The notes: generated by a model from the sequence alone, not told the origin. Positions 27,289 to 38,588 are shown, counted from the first letter of the stretch. The stretch is 64,000 nucleotides of DNA from Bordetella parapertussis (GCA_945877235.1 CAMCRF010000003.1:124001-188000); one strand, 5' to 3'. Translations and numbers: made by a program.

Positions 27289-27630
27289 ATGACATCACTC
27301 CAATTGCCACGTCTGGGCACAGAAGACCCTGCTGACGGCGGCACGCCAGTCGCTGAAGAGACGCCAAAAGTCCTTGCACCTCCACCCAAATACACGGTGT
27401 GGCTTTTAAACGACGATTTCACCCCGATGGAATTTGTGGTCATTGTGCTGGAAAAATTCTTTTCCATGACACGGGAGAAGGCGACGCAGGTCATGCTCAA
27501 GGTTCACCGTGAGGGTCGTGGGGTTTGTGGGGTCTACCCAAAGGAAGTGGCGGAGACTAAGGTCGAGCAGGTGAACGGTTTTTCTCGAATGCATCAACAC
27601 CCTTTGCAGTGCGTAATGGAGGAATCATGA
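27289..27630 (+). CDS. clpS: ATP-dependent Clp protease adaptor ClpS
   Basis: A 113-residue N-degron adaptor. The core [21 protein letters not shown] contains the conserved NDDFTPME that binds N-terminal hydrophobic residues, and [20 protein letters not shown] follows. It hands substrates to ClpA, encoded next with a 4-base overlap. The window also encodes Bpt and the end of Aat, the transferases that create leucine N-degrons. Confidence 0.97.
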   Translation: MTSLQLPRLGTEDPADGGTPVAEETPKVLAPPPKYTVWLLNDDFTPMEFVVIVLEKFFSMTREKATQVMLKVHREGRGVCGVYPKEVAETKVEQVNGFSRMHQHPLQCVMEES

Positions 27631-29972
27631 TTTCCCAAGAACTCGAAGTGACCTTGCACATGGCTTTTGTGGAGGCCCGGCAGCAGCGGCACGAGTTCAT
27701 CACAGTCGAGCATTTGCTCCTCGCGCTGCTGGACAACCCCTCCGCTGCTGACATCCTGAAGGCCTGTGCGGCTGACATGGATGCGCTGCGTAAGGCATTG
27801 TCAAACCACATCAACGAAAACACGCCGGTCGTTGCAGGTAACGACGAAGTGGATACCCAGCCCACCTTGGGTTTTCAGCGGGTTATTCAACGCGCCATCA
27901 TGCACGTGCAGTCGACCTCAAACGGCAAGAAGGAGGTCACAGGGGCGAATGTGCTGGTCGCCATTTTTGGGGAGAAGGACTCGCATGCGGTCTACTTCCT
28001 GCACCAGCAGAACATCACGCGCCTTGATGTTGTGAACTTCATTGCCCATGGCATCACCAAGTCGGGACCGCCTCCGGTCGGCGCTGGAGAGGAGGCCGCC
28101 TCGGATGCCAGTGAGGCCGCCCCCACGCAGCAGTCGTCTCAGCCCACACCGCTCGATCTTTACACCCAGAACCTGAACAAGCTCTCGAAAGACGGGCGCA
28201 TTGATCCGCTGATTGGTCGCGAGGCTGAGGTGGAGCGCGTCATTCAGGTGCTCTGCCGGCGCCGAAAGAACAACCCTTTGCTGGTGGGCGAGGCCGGTGT
28301 AGGCAAAACCGCAATCGCTGAGGGCCTCGCATTTCGCATCACCGAAGGACAGATTCCCGAAATTCTAGAAAAAGCCACGGTCTATGCGCTGGACATGGGC
28401 GCGCTCCTTGCAGGCACCAAGTACCGCGGCGATTTTGAGCAGCGGCTCAAGGCCGTGTTAAAGCAGCTTCAAGCTGACCCCCATGCGGTTCTCTTCATTG
28501 ACGAGATTCACACGCTCATTGGCGCAGGATCCGCCTCTGGGGGGACGCTCGACGCCAGCAATCTCCTGAAGCCCGCGCTCTCCTCCGGCCAGCTTCGATG
28601 CATTGGCGCAACGACTTACACCGAGTACCGTGGCATCTTCGAGAAAGACCACGCGCTCTCACGTCGTTTCCAGAAAATCGACGTCAACGAGCCCTCAGTT
28701 GACCAGACCATTCAGATCCTCAAAGGGCTTAAGTCGCGGTTTGAAGAACATCATGGTGTTCGCTATCAGGCAGGCGCGCTGACTGCAGCAGCAGAGCTAT
28801 CGGCGAAATACATCAACGATCGGCATCTGCCTGACAAGGCCATCGACGTTATCGATGAGGCGGGAGCCGCGCAGCGCATCCTGCCCAAGAGCAAGCAAAA
28901 GCGCACCATTGGTAAGGCTGAGATCGAAGATATCGTCTCGAAGATTGCGCGCATTCCGCCTCAGACTGTTAACACGGACGATCGGCAAATTCTGGCAAAG
29001 CTCGATCGCAACCTGAAGAATGTCGTGTTTGGACAAGAGCCCGCAATCGACGCCTTGGCCTCTGCCATCAAGATGGCCCGCTCGGGTCTGGGTAAGCCTG
29101 AGAAGCCGATCGGCAGCTTTCTGTTCAGCGGGCCGACCGGCGTGGGCAAGACCGAAGTAGCCAAGCAGCTCGCGTTTCTGCTGGGAATTGAGCTCATTCG
29201 CTTCGACATGTCCGAGTACATGGAGCGACACGCGGTCTCGCGTCTTATTGGTGCACCCCCGGGTTATGTGGGGTTCGACCAGGGCGGCCTGCTCACCGAG
29301 GCGGTGACCAAGAAGCCCCACGCGGTGTTGCTACTCGACGAGATTGAGAAGGCCCACCCCGAGATCTTCAATATTCTCTTGCAGGTGATGGACCACGGTA
29401 CGCTGACCGATAACAACGGACGCAAGGCAGATTTCCGCAATGTGATCATCATCATGACCACCAATGCGGGTGCGGAGACGCTGAACAAGCGCTCGATCGG
29501 GTTCTCCAACTCTCGCCAGGCGGGCGACGAGATGGAGGATATCAAGCGCATGTTCACGCCCGAGTTTCGCAACCGACTCGACGCCATTGTGTCGTTCCGT
29601 TCCCTCGATGAGTCGATCATCTTGCGCGTGGTCGATAAGTTCCTCATTGAGCTCGAGTCTCAGCTTCAAGAGAAAAAGGTCGAGGCCTCGTTTAGCGATG
29701 CGTTGCGGAAATATCTTGCCAAGCATGGGTTCGATCCTGCAATGGGCGCGCGTCCAATGCAGCGGATCATTCAAGACAAACTGCGGCGTGCACTGGCCGA
29801 TGAACTGCTCTTTGGGCGGCTTGCTGGAGGAGGGCGCGTCGATGTCGATCTCGAGGCAGACCAAGAGACCGTGGTGCTGCGATTCCCAGAGGACGGGGTT
29901 GCTCCCTCCGGAAAGGGTCGGACCAAAGGCCGGGATTCGGACGAGATTGCTGAGACCGAGACCGTAGAGTAA
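27627..29972 (+). CDS. clpA: ATP-dependent Clp protease ATP-binding subunit ClpA
   Basis: A 781-residue AAA+ unfoldase. The N-domain ([20 protein letters not shown]) binds ClpS. Two nucleotide-binding domains carry Walker [16 protein letters not shown] and [15 protein letters not shown], with Walker [13 protein letters not shown] and [13 protein letters not shown]. It feeds the ClpP protease, which is not in the window. The start MISQELE overlaps the clpS stop (ATGA). The tail carries a basic/acidic C-terminus of about 40 residues. Confidence 0.98.
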   Translation: MISQELEVTLHMAFVEARQQRHEFITVEHLLLALLDNPSAADILKACAADMDALRKALSNHINENTPVVAGNDEVDTQPTLGFQRVIQRAIMHVQSTSNGKKEVTGANVLVAIFGEKDSHAVYFLHQQNITRLDVVNFIAHGITKSGPPPVGAGEEAASDASEAAPTQQSSQPTPLDLYTQNLNKLSKDGRIDPLIGREAEVERVIQVLCRRRKNNPLLVGEAGVGKTAIAEGLAFRITEGQIPEILEKATVYALDMGALLAGTKYRGDFEQRLKAVLKQLQADPHAVLFIDEIHTLIGAGSASGGTLDASNLLKPALSSGQLRCIGATTYTEYRGIFEKDHALSRRFQKIDVNEPSVDQTIQILKGLKSRFEEHHGVRYQAGALTAAAELSAKYINDRHLPDKAIDVIDEAGAAQRILPKSKQKRTIGKAEIEDIVSKIARIPPQTVNTDDRQILAKLDRNLKNVVFGQEPAIDALASAIKMARSGLGKPEKPIGSFLFSGPTGVGKTEVAKQLAFLLGIELIRFDMSEYMERHAVSRLIGAPPGYVGFDQGGLLTEAVTKKPHAVLLLDEIEKAHPEIFNILLQVMDHGTLTDNNGRKADFRNVIIIMTTNAGAETLNKRSIGFSNSRQAGDEMEDIKRMFTPEFRNRLDAIVSFRSLDESIILRVVDKFLIELESQLQEKKVEASFSDALRKYLAKHGFDPAMGARPMQRIIQDKLRRALADELLFGRLAGGGRVDVDLEADQETVVLRFPEDGVAPSGKGRTKGRDSDEIAETETVE

Positions 29973-30053
29973 CGATCGTCGACAGCAAGCGGGGTCACGT
30001 TGGGGCTCAAGGCCCCCTGCTGGCGCGGTGCAGCATGTTTGTTGCTTGCCTCT

Positions 30054-30081
30054 TTGACGCAAGTCAATACACTGCTAATAC
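30054..30081 (+). promoter_or_regulatory. Candidate promoter upstream of the sulfide dehydrogenase pair
   Basis: TTGACG (30054-30059) is followed after 16 bases by TAATAC (30076-30081), a poor -10. The 137-base gap 29973-30109 after clpA holds no ORF. The GGAGGGG ribosome site of the cytochrome gene follows. Confidence 0.3.
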
Positions 30082-30109
30082 GCATAAAAACATACATGGA
30101 GGGGATCAC

Positions 30110-30418
30110 ATGCGCTTGAAACTTTTACTCGCGACCGCAGCGTTGGCTATGGGAGCAGCCGGCACCGCTCAGGCGTCGGCTCTGGCCAAAGCCCAGTACC
30201 TTGCCGCGACCTGCGCGAACTGCCACGGCACCAATGGGCAGGCCCAAGGGTCGGCGGTATCGCTTGCTGGCTATGACGCGGTCAAGTTCGTCGAGACCAT
30301 GAAGGCTTTTGCCGCAGGCCAAAGAGAAGCCACGGTCATGCACCAATTGGCCAAGGGTTACACCGACGATCAGATCAAGGCCATGGCAGCCTTTTTCGCC
30401 AGTCAAAAAGCTCAATAA
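30110..30418 (+). CDS. fccA: Cytochrome c subunit of sulfide dehydrogenase (FccA/SoxE-like)
   Basis: A 102-residue exported class I c-type cytochrome. The signal peptide ends near AQA-S (about residue 22). One haem site CANCH (Cys 35 and 38, His 39) and a likely axial methionine at about 77 (ATVMHQLAKG) are visible. The c553-like ending DDQIKAMAAFFA is typical. Only one haem, whereas Allochromatium FccA has two. It is the electron acceptor of the flavoprotein encoded next, 27 bases downstream, in the periplasm. A strong GGAGGGG site precedes the start. Confidence 0.88.
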   Translation: MRLKLLLATAALAMGAAGTAQASALAKAQYLAATCANCHGTNGQAQGSAVSLAGYDAVKFVETMKAFAAGQREATVMHQLAKGYTDDQIKAMAAFFASQKAQ

Positions 30419-30445
30419 CAAGACTTCCCAAGGAGAGGATTCACA

Positions 30446-31753
30446 ATGGAGAAGACATTCGAAACACGCCGTGGCGTGTTGAAAGCAGGTGCTGGCGCCG
30501 CGCTGGTGAGTGGAGTGGCTGGGCTCTCTGGCTGCGCAACGACGCCCGCGCAAAAGACTAGCGCGACCAAGAGTCTGGGCCGTGTTGTCGTGGTTGGTGG
30601 CGGCTTCGGTGGAGCAACAGCGGCCAAGTATCTGCAGATGTGGGGTGAAGGCGCTATTGAGGTGGTGCTCATCGAGCGATCGAAGGATTTCTATTCCTGC
30701 CCGATCTCAAACCTCGTGCTGGGTGGGTCTCAGAAAGTGGATTACATTCGGCGCGGTTACGATGGCCTGAGCAAGCGTGGCATCAAAGTCGTCATCGACG
30801 AGGTGACAGGCTTTGACCCAGTTAAGCAAACCGTCGCCACGCGCAAAGGCGAGTCCATTCGGTACGACCGGCTGGTGGTTTCCCCCGGTACTGACTTTAA
30901 CTTCAATGCGGTTGCCGGCCTGAATGCAGAGGCCCAGAAGGTCGTCATGCACGCTTGGAAGGCAGGTGCTCAGACACTGGCATTGCGCGCGCAACTCGAG
31001 GCCATGCCCAATGGCGGCACTTTCGTCATGACGGTCCCCAAGGCCCCTTACCGTTGCCCCCCAGGCCCTTACGAGCGTGCCTGCCAAGTGGCTAGCTATT
31101 TCAAGCGTGAGAAGCCCAAGAGCAAGGTGGTGTTGCTCGATGCCAACCCCGACATCGTCTCCAAGAAGGGCCTTTTCATGAAGGCGTGGGCAGACGAGTA
31201 CCCGGGCCTGGTGAGCTACGTTCCCAACATGAACGTGACCGAGCTCGACCTCAAGAGCAAGACGGTGGCCACGGAGGTGGGTGAGAAGGTCAAGGCCGAC
31301 GTCCTGAATATCATTCCCCCACAGAACGCGGGCGACCTTGCCAAGTCGATGGGGCTGGTCAATGTGAACAACCTCTGGTGCGGCGTCGATTGGCTCACGT
31401 TCGAGTCAACTGCGGTGCCCAAGGTTCACGTGCTCGGCGACTCGACCTTCTCGGCGCCAGGTATGCCCAAATCGGGCCATATGGCCAACCAGCATGGCAA
31501 GGCCTGTGCTGCAGCCATCGTCGAGATCATGAACGGAAGGCAGCCGATGCCGGTCACGCTCTCAAATACCTGCTACAGCTTCACCACGGACAAAAATGTT
31601 GTGCACGTGGCGAGTGTTCACCAGTTCGATGCAGCGAAGAAAACCTACACCCCTGTCGCGGGTGCGGGGGGTCTCTCAGCAAAAGCGAATGAGCTCGAGG
31701 GGGTTTATGCCTTTAACTGGGCACAGAACATCTGGTCTGACATGCTGACCTAA
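30446..31753 (+). CDS. fccB: Flavocytochrome c sulfide dehydrogenase, flavoprotein subunit
   Basis: A 435-residue exported FAD protein that oxidises sulfide to sulfur. The N-terminus has a twin-arginine motif (TRRGVLKAG) and a hydrophobic stretch, so it is probably Tat-exported folded. The FAD fold is VVVVGGGFGGATAAKYL. The three cysteines of the family are kept: Cys 85 in YSCPISN (covalent FAD), Cys 204 in YRCPPGP and Cys 376 in NTCYS (redox disulfide). Their spacing, 119 and 172, is close to the 119 and 176 I recall for Allochromatium. LSGC at 27-30 also resembles a lipobox. Coupled with fccA. Confidence 0.93.
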   Translation: MEKTFETRRGVLKAGAGAALVSGVAGLSGCATTPAQKTSATKSLGRVVVVGGGFGGATAAKYLQMWGEGAIEVVLIERSKDFYSCPISNLVLGGSQKVDYIRRGYDGLSKRGIKVVIDEVTGFDPVKQTVATRKGESIRYDRLVVSPGTDFNFNAVAGLNAEAQKVVMHAWKAGAQTLALRAQLEAMPNGGTFVMTVPKAPYRCPPGPYERACQVASYFKREKPKSKVVLLDANPDIVSKKGLFMKAWADEYPGLVSYVPNMNVTELDLKSKTVATEVGEKVKADVLNIIPPQNAGDLAKSMGLVNVNNLWCGVDWLTFESTAVPKVHVLGDSTFSAPGMPKSGHMANQHGKACAAAIVEIMNGRQPMPVTLSNTCYSFTTDKNVVHVASVHQFDAAKKTYTPVAGAGGLSAKANELEGVYAFNWAQNIWSDMLT

Positions 31754-31782
31754 GCCTGATGCTTGTTGTTTTGAAGCGACTT

Positions 31783-31821
31783 AGAGGGGCTGGTGTCGTG
31801 TGGACACCGGCCCTCTCTTTT
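31783..31821 (+). terminator. Probable rho-independent terminator after fccB
   Basis: AGAGGGGCTGGTGTC (31783-31797) pairs with GACACCGGCCCTCT (31803-31816) apart from one bulge and a G-T pair, and is followed by CTTTT. It lies 29 bases after the fccB stop and just before the convergent dut end. Confidence 0.65.
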
Positions 31822-31831
31822 GGTGAGCACA

Positions 31832-32275
31832 CTAGCGAACACCGGTGCTCCCGAAGCCGCCCACGCCTCTGCTACTCGCTTCGAAGGCCTCGACCCAGCG
31901 GAACTGAGCCTGCACAATCGGGACAATCACAAGCTGCGCAATACGATCGAGCGGCTCAAAGGTATGGGCCTGATGTCCGCGATTCCAAGCGGAGACCATG
32001 AGCGGCCCTTGGTAGTCGGAGTCGATCAGCCCGACCAGATTCCCCAGGACAATGCCATATTTGTGGCCAAGGCCGCTTCGCGGAAGAATGAGTCCAGCGT
32101 AGCCCGGGTCCTCAATAAAGATTGAGAGGCCAGTAGGAATCAGCTCCGTTGCGCCAGGCGCAAGCGTCAGCGGTGCGTCAATGGCGGCCTTGAGGTCGAG
32201 TCCTGCCGAGCCCACTGTGGCGTATGTCGGTGCCGCTTCAATGCGCGGGTCGAGCCTTCGAACTTGAATCTGCAT
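31832..32275 (-). CDS. dut: dUTP diphosphatase
   Basis: A 147-residue trimeric dUTPase that removes dUTP and supplies dUMP. The motifs [46 protein letters not shown] and the C-terminal [10 protein letters not shown] are all present. The start at 32275 follows coaBC after 20 bases. It ends the ribF-ileS-lspA-coaBC-dut minus-strand run. Confidence 0.98.
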   Translation of the reverse strand: MQIQVRRLDPRIEAAPTYATVGSAGLDLKAAIDAPLTLAPGATELIPTGLSIFIEDPGYAGLILPRSGLGHKYGIVLGNLVGLIDSDYQGPLMVSAWNRGHQAHTFEPLDRIAQLVIVPIVQAQFRWVEAFEASSRGVGGFGSTGVR

Positions 32276-32295
32276 GGGATCCTCTATGGGTGGGA

Positions 32296-33558
32296 CTATG
32301 GAAGCAGAGAGGGCAGGCGCGCGGCGACCCACTGAATGATCTGAGCAGCAAGCTCAGACTTCGGCGCTCGCTCACACGCCGAAACGCCCTCACCAGAGCA
32401 CAAGACAATCTGCGCTTCAGTCTGGCCGAGACTGTCTTGCACGACATTTCCGATGATCAGGTCAGCACGCTTGCGCGCACGCTTGGGCTCCAACAGCGCA
32501 GTGAGTGATTCGCCCGATTCCGTCTCTGCAGCGAAGCCTACGGTGTAGGGGCGGCAGTCGGCTGAGCGATGTCCAACCCCAGCCAAGATATCGGGGTTCT
32601 CTACCCACTTGAGGGTGCTGAGGTCTGTTCCATCCCCTTTCTTGATCTTGTGTCCAGATGCGGACTCTGGTCGCCAGTCCGCAACCGCTGCGACCCCAAA
32701 GAACAGATCCTTTGGACCGACATTTGACAAGGCCGCGTCCACAGCCGCTGCCATGTCCCGCGCCGTGGTGACGTTGACGAGGCGGGCGCCTTCAGGGCAC
32801 GCGAGGGACACTGGCCCGGAGATCAGCGTCACATCAGCGCCGGCCTGAACACAGGCGTTCGCCAGTGCATAGCCCATCTGCCCACTGGATCGATTGGTGA
32901 TGCCCCTCACGGGATCAATGGGCTCGAAGGTGGGACCAGCCGTGAGAATGACCCGACGGCCTTGCAGGAGCCCGCGCAACGGAATTGCATTTCGTGTGGG
33001 CACGTTCTGGAGTGCGGCCATGAGTCTTTCAATGAGCGCGTCGGGTTCGAGCATGCGCCCAGGGCCCACCTCACCGCAGGCTTGTTCTCCAAGACCTGGG
33101 CCCCATAGCCTGACGCCCTGCTCCAGCAGCACCGAGGCAGTCTGCGCCACAGCAGGGTTCTCCCACATCTGTCGATTCATGGCAGGTGCCACCCAGAGTG
33201 GAACCTCCCGCGCGATGCAGAGTGTCGTGAGCAGATCAGTGGAATGGCCGTAGGCCAGTCGTGACATGAAAGAGGCACTTGCGGGGGCCACGAGAATGCC
33301 GTCGGCCTCTCGACTGAGATCGATATGGGGCATGCCGTTTCGCACACTCGGATCCCAGAGGTCTGAGAACACCGGCCGCCCTGAGAGTGCTTGAAAGCTT
33401 GCTGCTCCCACAAAGCGAAGGGCGCCTTCCGTCATCACGACCTGAACGGAGCAGCCTAGGTCTCGCAGCCTCCGCACGAGCTCGCAGGATTTATACGCCG
33501 CAATGCCGCCGGTGACACCGAGCAGGACGTGGCGGCCTTCAAGGAGAAGGGCACTCAT
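32296..33558 (-). CDS. coaBC: Bifunctional phosphopantothenoylcysteine decarboxylase / phosphopantothenate-cysteine ligase
   Basis: A 420-residue coenzyme A synthesis enzyme. The N-terminal FMN decarboxylase has [28 protein letters not shown] and [13 protein letters not shown] with the active-site residues. The C-terminal ligase shows [22 protein letters not shown] and AAVADWRP. Start overlaps lspA by 4 bases. Gene order dut next to coaBC is conserved widely. Confidence 0.97.
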   Translation of the reverse strand: MSALLLEGRHVLLGVTGGIAAYKSCELVRRLRDLGCSVQVVMTEGALRFVGAASFQALSGRPVFSDLWDPSVRNGMPHIDLSREADGILVAPASASFMSRLAYGHSTDLLTTLCIAREVPLWVAPAMNRQMWENPAVAQTASVLLEQGVRLWGPGLGEQACGEVGPGRMLEPDALIERLMAALQNVPTRNAIPLRGLLQGRRVILTAGPTFEPIDPVRGITNRSSGQMGYALANACVQAGADVTLISGPVSLACPEGARLVNVTTARDMAAAVDAALSNVGPKDLFFGVAAVADWRPESASGHKIKKGDGTDLSTLKWVENPDILAGVGHRSADCRPYTVGFAAETESGESLTALLEPKRARKRADLIIGNVVQDSLGQTEAQIVLCSGEGVSACERAPKSELAAQIIQWVAARLPSLLP

Positions 33559-34052
33559 GAGCGAGATCCTCTCCGCACGCGAAGGAGTTCGTCAAGGATG
33601 AAGAGGGCCGCACCCACCGTAATCGCAGAGTCAGCGAGATTGAAGGCCGGCCAGTGCCAGCCACCAACATGAAAGTCCAGAAAGTCAATGACAGCACCAA
33701 TCATGAGACGGTCGACCAGATTGCCCAGGGCACCGCCCATGATGAGGCTGGCTGCCAAGCAAAACAGAGCCTGTTGGGGGGATTTGCGTATCAAGAAGAG
33801 CAACACGCCCACGACGACTAATGTTAGTCCTGTGAAAAACCAACGCTGCCAACCGCCTGCATCCGCCAGAAAGCTGAAGGCCGCGCCAGGATTGAGGACA
33901 AAGACCAGGTTGAAATAGGACGTGACTGGGACTTCGGCCCCGAGTGTGAGGCTCGAGGTGACCATGAGCTTTGTGAGCTGATCAAGGCCCAGGATCAGGG
34001 CTACAAGGATGAGCCACCGCCTCCAGTCTGCGCCTCGATTAAGCCTTGGCAC
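33555..34052 (-). CDS. lspA: Lipoprotein signal peptidase (signal peptidase II)
   Basis: A 165-residue inner-membrane aspartyl protease that cleaves prolipoproteins. Four membrane segments are visible. The catalytic aspartates lie in [18 protein letters not shown] and FNLADSAI. It starts at a GTG at 34052, with AGGAGAG seven bases upstream, inside the last 14 bases of ileS. An ATG-start reading further upstream would lie entirely in ileS. Confidence 0.95.
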   Translation of the reverse strand: MPRLNRGADWRRWLILVALILGLDQLTKLMVTSSLTLGAEVPVTSYFNLVFVLNPGAAFSFLADAGGWQRWFFTGLTLVVVGVLLFLIRKSPQQALFCLAASLIMGGALGNLVDRLMIGAVIDFLDFHVGGWHWPAFNLADSAITVGAALFILDELLRVRRGSRS

Positions 34053-36882
34053 GAGTCTCTCCTGCGCCAAAGAGGTTGCTGACGCACCGGCCGCAGAGTG
34101 TCGGGTGATCTTGGTGTTGGCCGACGTCTGCGCGCAGATGCCAGCAACGAGCACACTTCCACTCCGTTGGGAGTGGTTTGACATCGATCTCGAGTTCGGA
34201 GCGGTCGTCTCCAAGGCGAGCCTCTGAGGTGATCATGACAAAGCGCAACTCATCGCCAAGGCATTCCAACGCCTGGCGTGACGCACCTGAACAGTGAAGC
34301 GTCACAGAGGCTTGGAGGGAGGAGCCGATGGCGCCCGCCTCGCGAGATTTCTCAAGGGCCTTGAGCACCTCTGCTCGGGCTGCGCGAATCAGGCTCCAGC
34401 GCTCTGTGAGGACTCCTGCCGAACTGGGCGTTGGAAGGGGCGCGAGCATACCGCAGAAAACCGACTGATCCTTAGGCTTGAGCGTGGACCAGCCTTCATG
34501 CGCTGTGAAGGAGAGAATGGGAGCAATCAGGCGCAGAAGACTCTCTGTCATCTCGAAGAGGGTGGACTGCGCACTCCGACGCGCAAGGCTCTCGGGCGCG
34601 GTGGTGTAGAGGCGGTCTTTCAAAATGTCGAGATAGAAGGCCCCGAGGTCTTCCGAGCAGAAGGCCGTGAGACGCGCCACGGCTGGGTGGAAGCTGTATT
34701 CGGCATAAAGGGCACTGACCTCGCTCTGGACTTCCTGCGTCATGTGTGAGGCCATCTGATCGATCTCGAGTCGCTGATCGAGCGGAACCTGATGACGCAC
34801 GGGATCGAAGTCGGAGAGGTTTCCGAGCAGGAAGGTCAGGGTGTTTCGGATGCGTCGATAGGCCTCGACCACACGCTTGAGAATTGTGTCTGAAAGAGAC
34901 AGCTCCCCTGAATAGTCGGTGGACGCAACCCAGAGCCGCAGGATATCCGCACCGTAAGTTTTGATCACTTCTTGGGGGACGATGACATTGCCTAGGCTCT
35001 TGGACATCTTTCGTCCCTGACCATCGACGACAAATCCATGGGTCAGGAGTGCCTTGTAGGGGGGGCGACCATTGAGCATGCAGCTCGTGAGCAGGGATGA
35101 ATGAAACCAGCCACGATGCTGGTCACTACCCTCCAGGTAGAGGTCGGCTGGGAAAGCAGATTCCGCTGCGTGGGACCCTTCAAGCACGGTTCGGTGCGTG
35201 GTGCCCGAGTCGAACCAGACATCCAGTGTGTCTCGATTCTTCTCGTAGTGTGGGGCTTCCTCTGGGGGGAGAAGGTCCGACACCTCGAGCGACTGCCAAG
35301 CCTCAATGCCGCCTTGCTCGACTGCTCGTGCGACCTGCTCAAGCAGGTCAGGCGTGCGGGGGTGCAGTGCACCGGTCTCCTTGTGGACCAGGAAGGCCAT
35401 GGGTACGCCCCACTGCCGCTGACGGGAGAGGGTCCAGTCGGGTCGGTTGGCGATCATGGCTGAGAGACGAGCCTGACCCCAAGCGGGATAAAACGCGGTT
35501 GCCTCAATTCCAGCCAAGGCCATGGTTCGCAGGCTGGCCCCGCCCGCTCTAGGCGTGATATCCATGCCCGCAAACCACTGGCTGGTGGCGCGGTAAATGA
35601 TGGGTGTCTTGTGGCGCCAGCAGTGCATGGTGCTGTGTGCGTAGCCCTGCTGACGGAGCAGGCAGGCCTGGCTCTCAAGCGCCGCAGTGATGGCGGGGTT
35701 GGCCTTAAAAATGAACTGGCCACCAAATAACGGAAGGCTGCTGACGTAATGCCCGTCACCCATCACAGGAGAGAGGATGTCCTCGTCTTGCAGGCCATGC
35801 GCTCGGCAACTCAAAAAGTCGTCCAGGCCGTAGGCCGGGGCTGCGTGCACGATGCCTGTGCCCGAATCGAGGGTGACGTATTCGGCGGGAAATACGGGGG
35901 ATTGGCGTTGATATCCCTCATGAGCGCCTGCGAGCGGGTGGGTGAAGTGCACGCCCTCAAGCGCTGAACCGGCGCAGGTTGCCAAGATCTGGCCCGTGAG
36001 CCCCCAGGCTTCGAGGCAGGCCGATACCCGAGGCTCAGCCAAGATGAGCCAGCCAAATCGGGCGTGCCCGTAGATCTGCACCAGGGCCATGGGTGCATCT
36101 GGGTGCACATTTAGGGCCTGGTTCGCCGGGATGGTCCAGGGCGTGGTGGTCCAGATGATCGCAGCGCCCTCCGAAGGGCCTGCATCCTGCCCGTTGGGTA
36201 AGGGGCAGCCAAAGCGCTCTGCCAGAGCCTGCAAGGTCTCTGTTGGACAGGGGAAGGCCACCTCGATGGCCGGGTCTGTTTTGTCGGCGTACTCGACTTC
36301 AGCCTCGGCCAGAGCCGAGCCGCAGTCAAAGCACCAGTTGACCGGCTTGAGTCCCCGAAACACAAAGCCCTTCTCGACGATGGATTTGAGCGCGCGAATT
36401 TCGTTGGCCTCGTTCGCGAAATCCATGGTCTTGTACGGGCGCTCCCACAGGCCAAGCACACCGAGTCGAATAAAGTCCGTTTTCTGCCGCTCGATCTGGA
36501 CTTCCGCGTAGGCACGGGACTTTTGTTGGACCTCTTGGGTGGGGAGCCCCTTGCCAAACTGCTTCTCAATTTGGATCTCAATGGGCATTCCGTGACAGTC
36601 CCATCCGGGCACATAGCGGGCGTCAAACCCAGCTAGCGTCTTGGATTTGACGATCATGTCTTTCAAGATCTTGTTCACGGCATGGCCGATGTGAATGTCG
36701 CCATTCGCGTAGGGGGGGCCGTCGTGAAGTACGAAGATGGGCCTGCCGATCGTGGCTGCCCGAATCTGGTGATATAGGCCATTGCTGTGCCAGGATTCGA
36801 GCCAGGCTGGCTCGCGCTTGGCGAGGTCACCGCGCATGGGGAATTCAGTCTGCGGAAGATTGACGGTGTCGCGGTAGTTCAT
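34039..36882 (-). CDS. ileS: Isoleucyl-tRNA synthetase
   Basis: A 947-residue class I synthetase. The signature HIGH is in [15 protein letters not shown] and KMSKS in [10 protein letters not shown]. The editing domain is inserted between them, and the C-terminal zinc site CARCWH ... CGRCVSNL is intact, so this is the bacterial short type. Start coupled to ribF (ATGA). The ribF-ileS-lspA order is ancient and conserved. Confidence 0.98.
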   Translation of the reverse strand: MNYRDTVNLPQTEFPMRGDLAKREPAWLESWHSNGLYHQIRAATIGRPIFVLHDGPPYANGDIHIGHAVNKILKDMIVKSKTLAGFDARYVPGWDCHGMPIEIQIEKQFGKGLPTQEVQQKSRAYAEVQIERQKTDFIRLGVLGLWERPYKTMDFANEANEIRALKSIVEKGFVFRGLKPVNWCFDCGSALAEAEVEYADKTDPAIEVAFPCPTETLQALAERFGCPLPNGQDAGPSEGAAIIWTTTPWTIPANQALNVHPDAPMALVQIYGHARFGWLILAEPRVSACLEAWGLTGQILATCAGSALEGVHFTHPLAGAHEGYQRQSPVFPAEYVTLDSGTGIVHAAPAYGLDDFLSCRAHGLQDEDILSPVMGDGHYVSSLPLFGGQFIFKANPAITAALESQACLLRQQGYAHSTMHCWRHKTPIIYRATSQWFAGMDITPRAGGASLRTMALAGIEATAFYPAWGQARLSAMIANRPDWTLSRQRQWGVPMAFLVHKETGALHPRTPDLLEQVARAVEQGGIEAWQSLEVSDLLPPEEAPHYEKNRDTLDVWFDSGTTHRTVLEGSHAAESAFPADLYLEGSDQHRGWFHSSLLTSCMLNGRPPYKALLTHGFVVDGQGRKMSKSLGNVIVPQEVIKTYGADILRLWVASTDYSGELSLSDTILKRVVEAYRRIRNTLTFLLGNLSDFDPVRHQVPLDQRLEIDQMASHMTQEVQSEVSALYAEYSFHPAVARLTAFCSEDLGAFYLDILKDRLYTTAPESLARRSAQSTLFEMTESLLRLIAPILSFTAHEGWSTLKPKDQSVFCGMLAPLPTPSSAGVLTERWSLIRAARAEVLKALEKSREAGAIGSSLQASVTLHCSGASRQALECLGDELRFVMITSEARLGDDRSELEIDVKPLPTEWKCARCWHLRADVGQHQDHPTLCGRCVSNLFGAGETRAKA

Positions 36883-37844
36883 GTGGTGCGTCCCAGAGGC
36901 AAGGAGGGGTTTGGCGAGGCGGGGTTTGAGGAGAGGACATCGCGCGCCTGATCGAGGTCGCGGTGCATCTGTTGGGTCATCAGGGCCAGGTCGGTGAACT
37001 TCGCTTCCCCTCGAAGATGCTGCGCGAGTTCGATGCGCACACAGCGCCCGTAAGCGTCTCCACTCCAGTCGAGCACATGCACCTCGAGTAAAAGCCTGCC
37101 TTGGTCTTCGACCGTAGGGCGCCTTCCGAGGCTTGCGACACCGGGGAGTGGGCGTTCGGTGAGTCCATGCACCCAGACGGCATAAATGCCACGGGCCGCA
37201 AGATCTTCGGGCATGCGCAGGTTGAGGGTCGGAAAGCCAAGGGTCCGTCCGAGCTTCTGCCCGTGGGAGACGCGAGCGCTTAGCAGATAAGGGCCTTTGA
37301 GTAGTGCTCGGACCTGGGGCATGTCGCCGCGCTCAATTGCGGCCCGCAGGGCGGAGCTGGAACTGCGCGCGCCCTCAGACTGCACGATAGGTACTGGGAA
37401 CAGCGTGAATCCGTGACGACGACTCATGTGCTCGAGCAGCGCCACGTCGCCCACACGCCTCTGTCCGAAGCGAAAGTCTTCGCCAACGACCAGAGCTCGC
37501 ATATTGAGCTGCCCCAGCAGTACGTCATGCACGAATTGTTCGGCCGACAAGGCTGCAAGCGCTGCGTTGAATCGCAAAATGAACACCTCTTGCATGTTCT
37601 GGGTCTGCAGCGACAGCCATCGGTCTCGCCAGGGCAGCACTCGACTTGGGGCTTGTTCCGGACGAAAGAATGAGCGGGGGTGGGGATGAAAGCTTAGGAG
37701 GGCGGCATTGAGGCCAAGATCCTTCGCGAGAGACGTGGTTTGACGCACCAAGGCCTGGTGCCCCATGTGCAGGCCGTCAAAGCTTCCGATAGTGAGGGCC
37801 CGAGCGCCATCTAGGGGCGCCGGAATGCCGCGACAGATCCGCAT
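36879..37844 (-). CDS. ribF: Bifunctional riboflavin kinase / FAD synthetase
   Basis: A 321-residue enzyme making FMN and FAD. The adenylyltransferase domain starts with [18 protein letters not shown] and has [12 protein letters not shown]. The riboflavin kinase domain has [11 protein letters not shown] and [10 protein letters not shown]. The ATG at 37844 is chosen over an upstream TTG at 37853. A TATAAT box on the minus strand lies at 37867-37862, 17 bases before the start. Confidence 0.96.
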   Translation of the reverse strand: MRICRGIPAPLDGARALTIGSFDGLHMGHQALVRQTTSLAKDLGLNAALLSFHPHPRSFFRPEQAPSRVLPWRDRWLSLQTQNMQEVFILRFNAALAALSAEQFVHDVLLGQLNMRALVVGEDFRFGQRRVGDVALLEHMSRRHGFTLFPVPIVQSEGARSSSSALRAAIERGDMPQVRALLKGPYLLSARVSHGQKLGRTLGFPTLNLRMPEDLAARGIYAVWVHGLTERPLPGVASLGRRPTVEDQGRLLLEVHVLDWSGDAYGRCVRIELAQHLRGEAKFTDLALMTQQMHRDLDQARDVLSSNPASPNPSLPLGRTT

Positions 37845-37861
37845 ACGTCTCAAAAAGCACC

Positions 37862-37867
37862 ATTATA
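37862..37867 (-). promoter_or_regulatory. -10 box (TATAAT) for ribF
   Basis: A perfect minus-strand TATAAT lies in the 37-base gap between ribF and purN. No clear -35 at 16-18 bases. It would drive the ribF to dut operon. Confidence 0.45.
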
Positions 37868-37881
37868 GGGGGCGGCCTACA

Positions 37882-38577
37882 ATGCGGCTCGTGAACAAGC
37901 GTCTCTGCATTCTTCTCTCCGGCCGGGGTAGCAACTTTGTTGCACTTTCGGATTGGCTCTCAGCCCAGTCATTGCCCATCGAAATCAGCTGTGTGGTGTC
38001 CAATCGACCTCACGCGCCTGGCTTGGCTGCGGCACGCGAGAGGGGCATTGAGGCCATCTGTTTTGACACGCAGCAGTCCGGGGGTATGGTGGCGTTTGAG
38101 GCTGCTCTTGAACAAGCGCTGCACCAGAAGCCTGCTGATTTGATTGTTTTGGCGGGCTTCATGCGAATCCTTTCTGCTGAATTCTGCGAGCGTCATCGCA
38201 ATCGTGTGCTCAACATCCACCCATCTTTATTGCCTGCGTTCACAGGGCTGCGTACCCATGAGCGAGCCTTGGCGGAGGGGGCGCGGGTTCACGGGGCAAC
38301 GGTGCACGCGGTGAATGCGGAGCTGGATGCTGGCGCGATATTGGCCCAGGGGGTCGTGCCGGTCCTCGATGGCGACACGCCAGAGCGCTTGAGCGCGCGC
38401 GTGCTCGAGATTGAGCACCTCTTGTTTCCGCAGGCTATTGCTGCGGTCGCGGGTGGCCTCATGCGCATGGGCCCAAGGGGCTGGGTACGGGGTAGCCCAG
38501 AGCCCGGCTTTGAATCATGCGTGTTCAGCCCAGTCTTGCTCCACCCAACGTTTTCTAAACCCCCGACATCACCATAA
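37882..38577 (+). CDS. purN: Phosphoribosylglycinamide formyltransferase
   Basis: A 231-residue purine synthesis enzyme using 10-formyl-THF. The motifs LLSGRGSNFVAL, VSNRPHAPGLAAA, LAGFMRILS, the catalytic NIHPSLLPAFTGLRTHERAL and GATVHAVNAELDAGAI are present. About 20 residues longer than E. coli PurN, through a C-terminal tail. The ATG at 37882 follows a GGGGG site; a GTG at 37891 is an alternative. Confidence 0.97.
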   Translation: MRLVNKRLCILLSGRGSNFVALSDWLSAQSLPIEISCVVSNRPHAPGLAAARERGIEAICFDTQQSGGMVAFEAALEQALHQKPADLIVLAGFMRILSAEFCERHRNRVLNIHPSLLPAFTGLRTHERALAEGARVHGATVHAVNAELDAGAILAQGVVPVLDGDTPERLSARVLEIEHLLFPQAIAAVAGGLMRMGPRGWVRGSPEPGFESCVFSPVLLHPTFSKPPTSP

Positions 38578-38588
38578 GGCGCGCCCCC

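Noticed and set aside
30001..30025. GGGGC-TCAAG-GCCCC hairpin after clpA as a terminator
   Set aside because: Stem is short and no T-run follows, so it is not a convincing rho-independent terminator.
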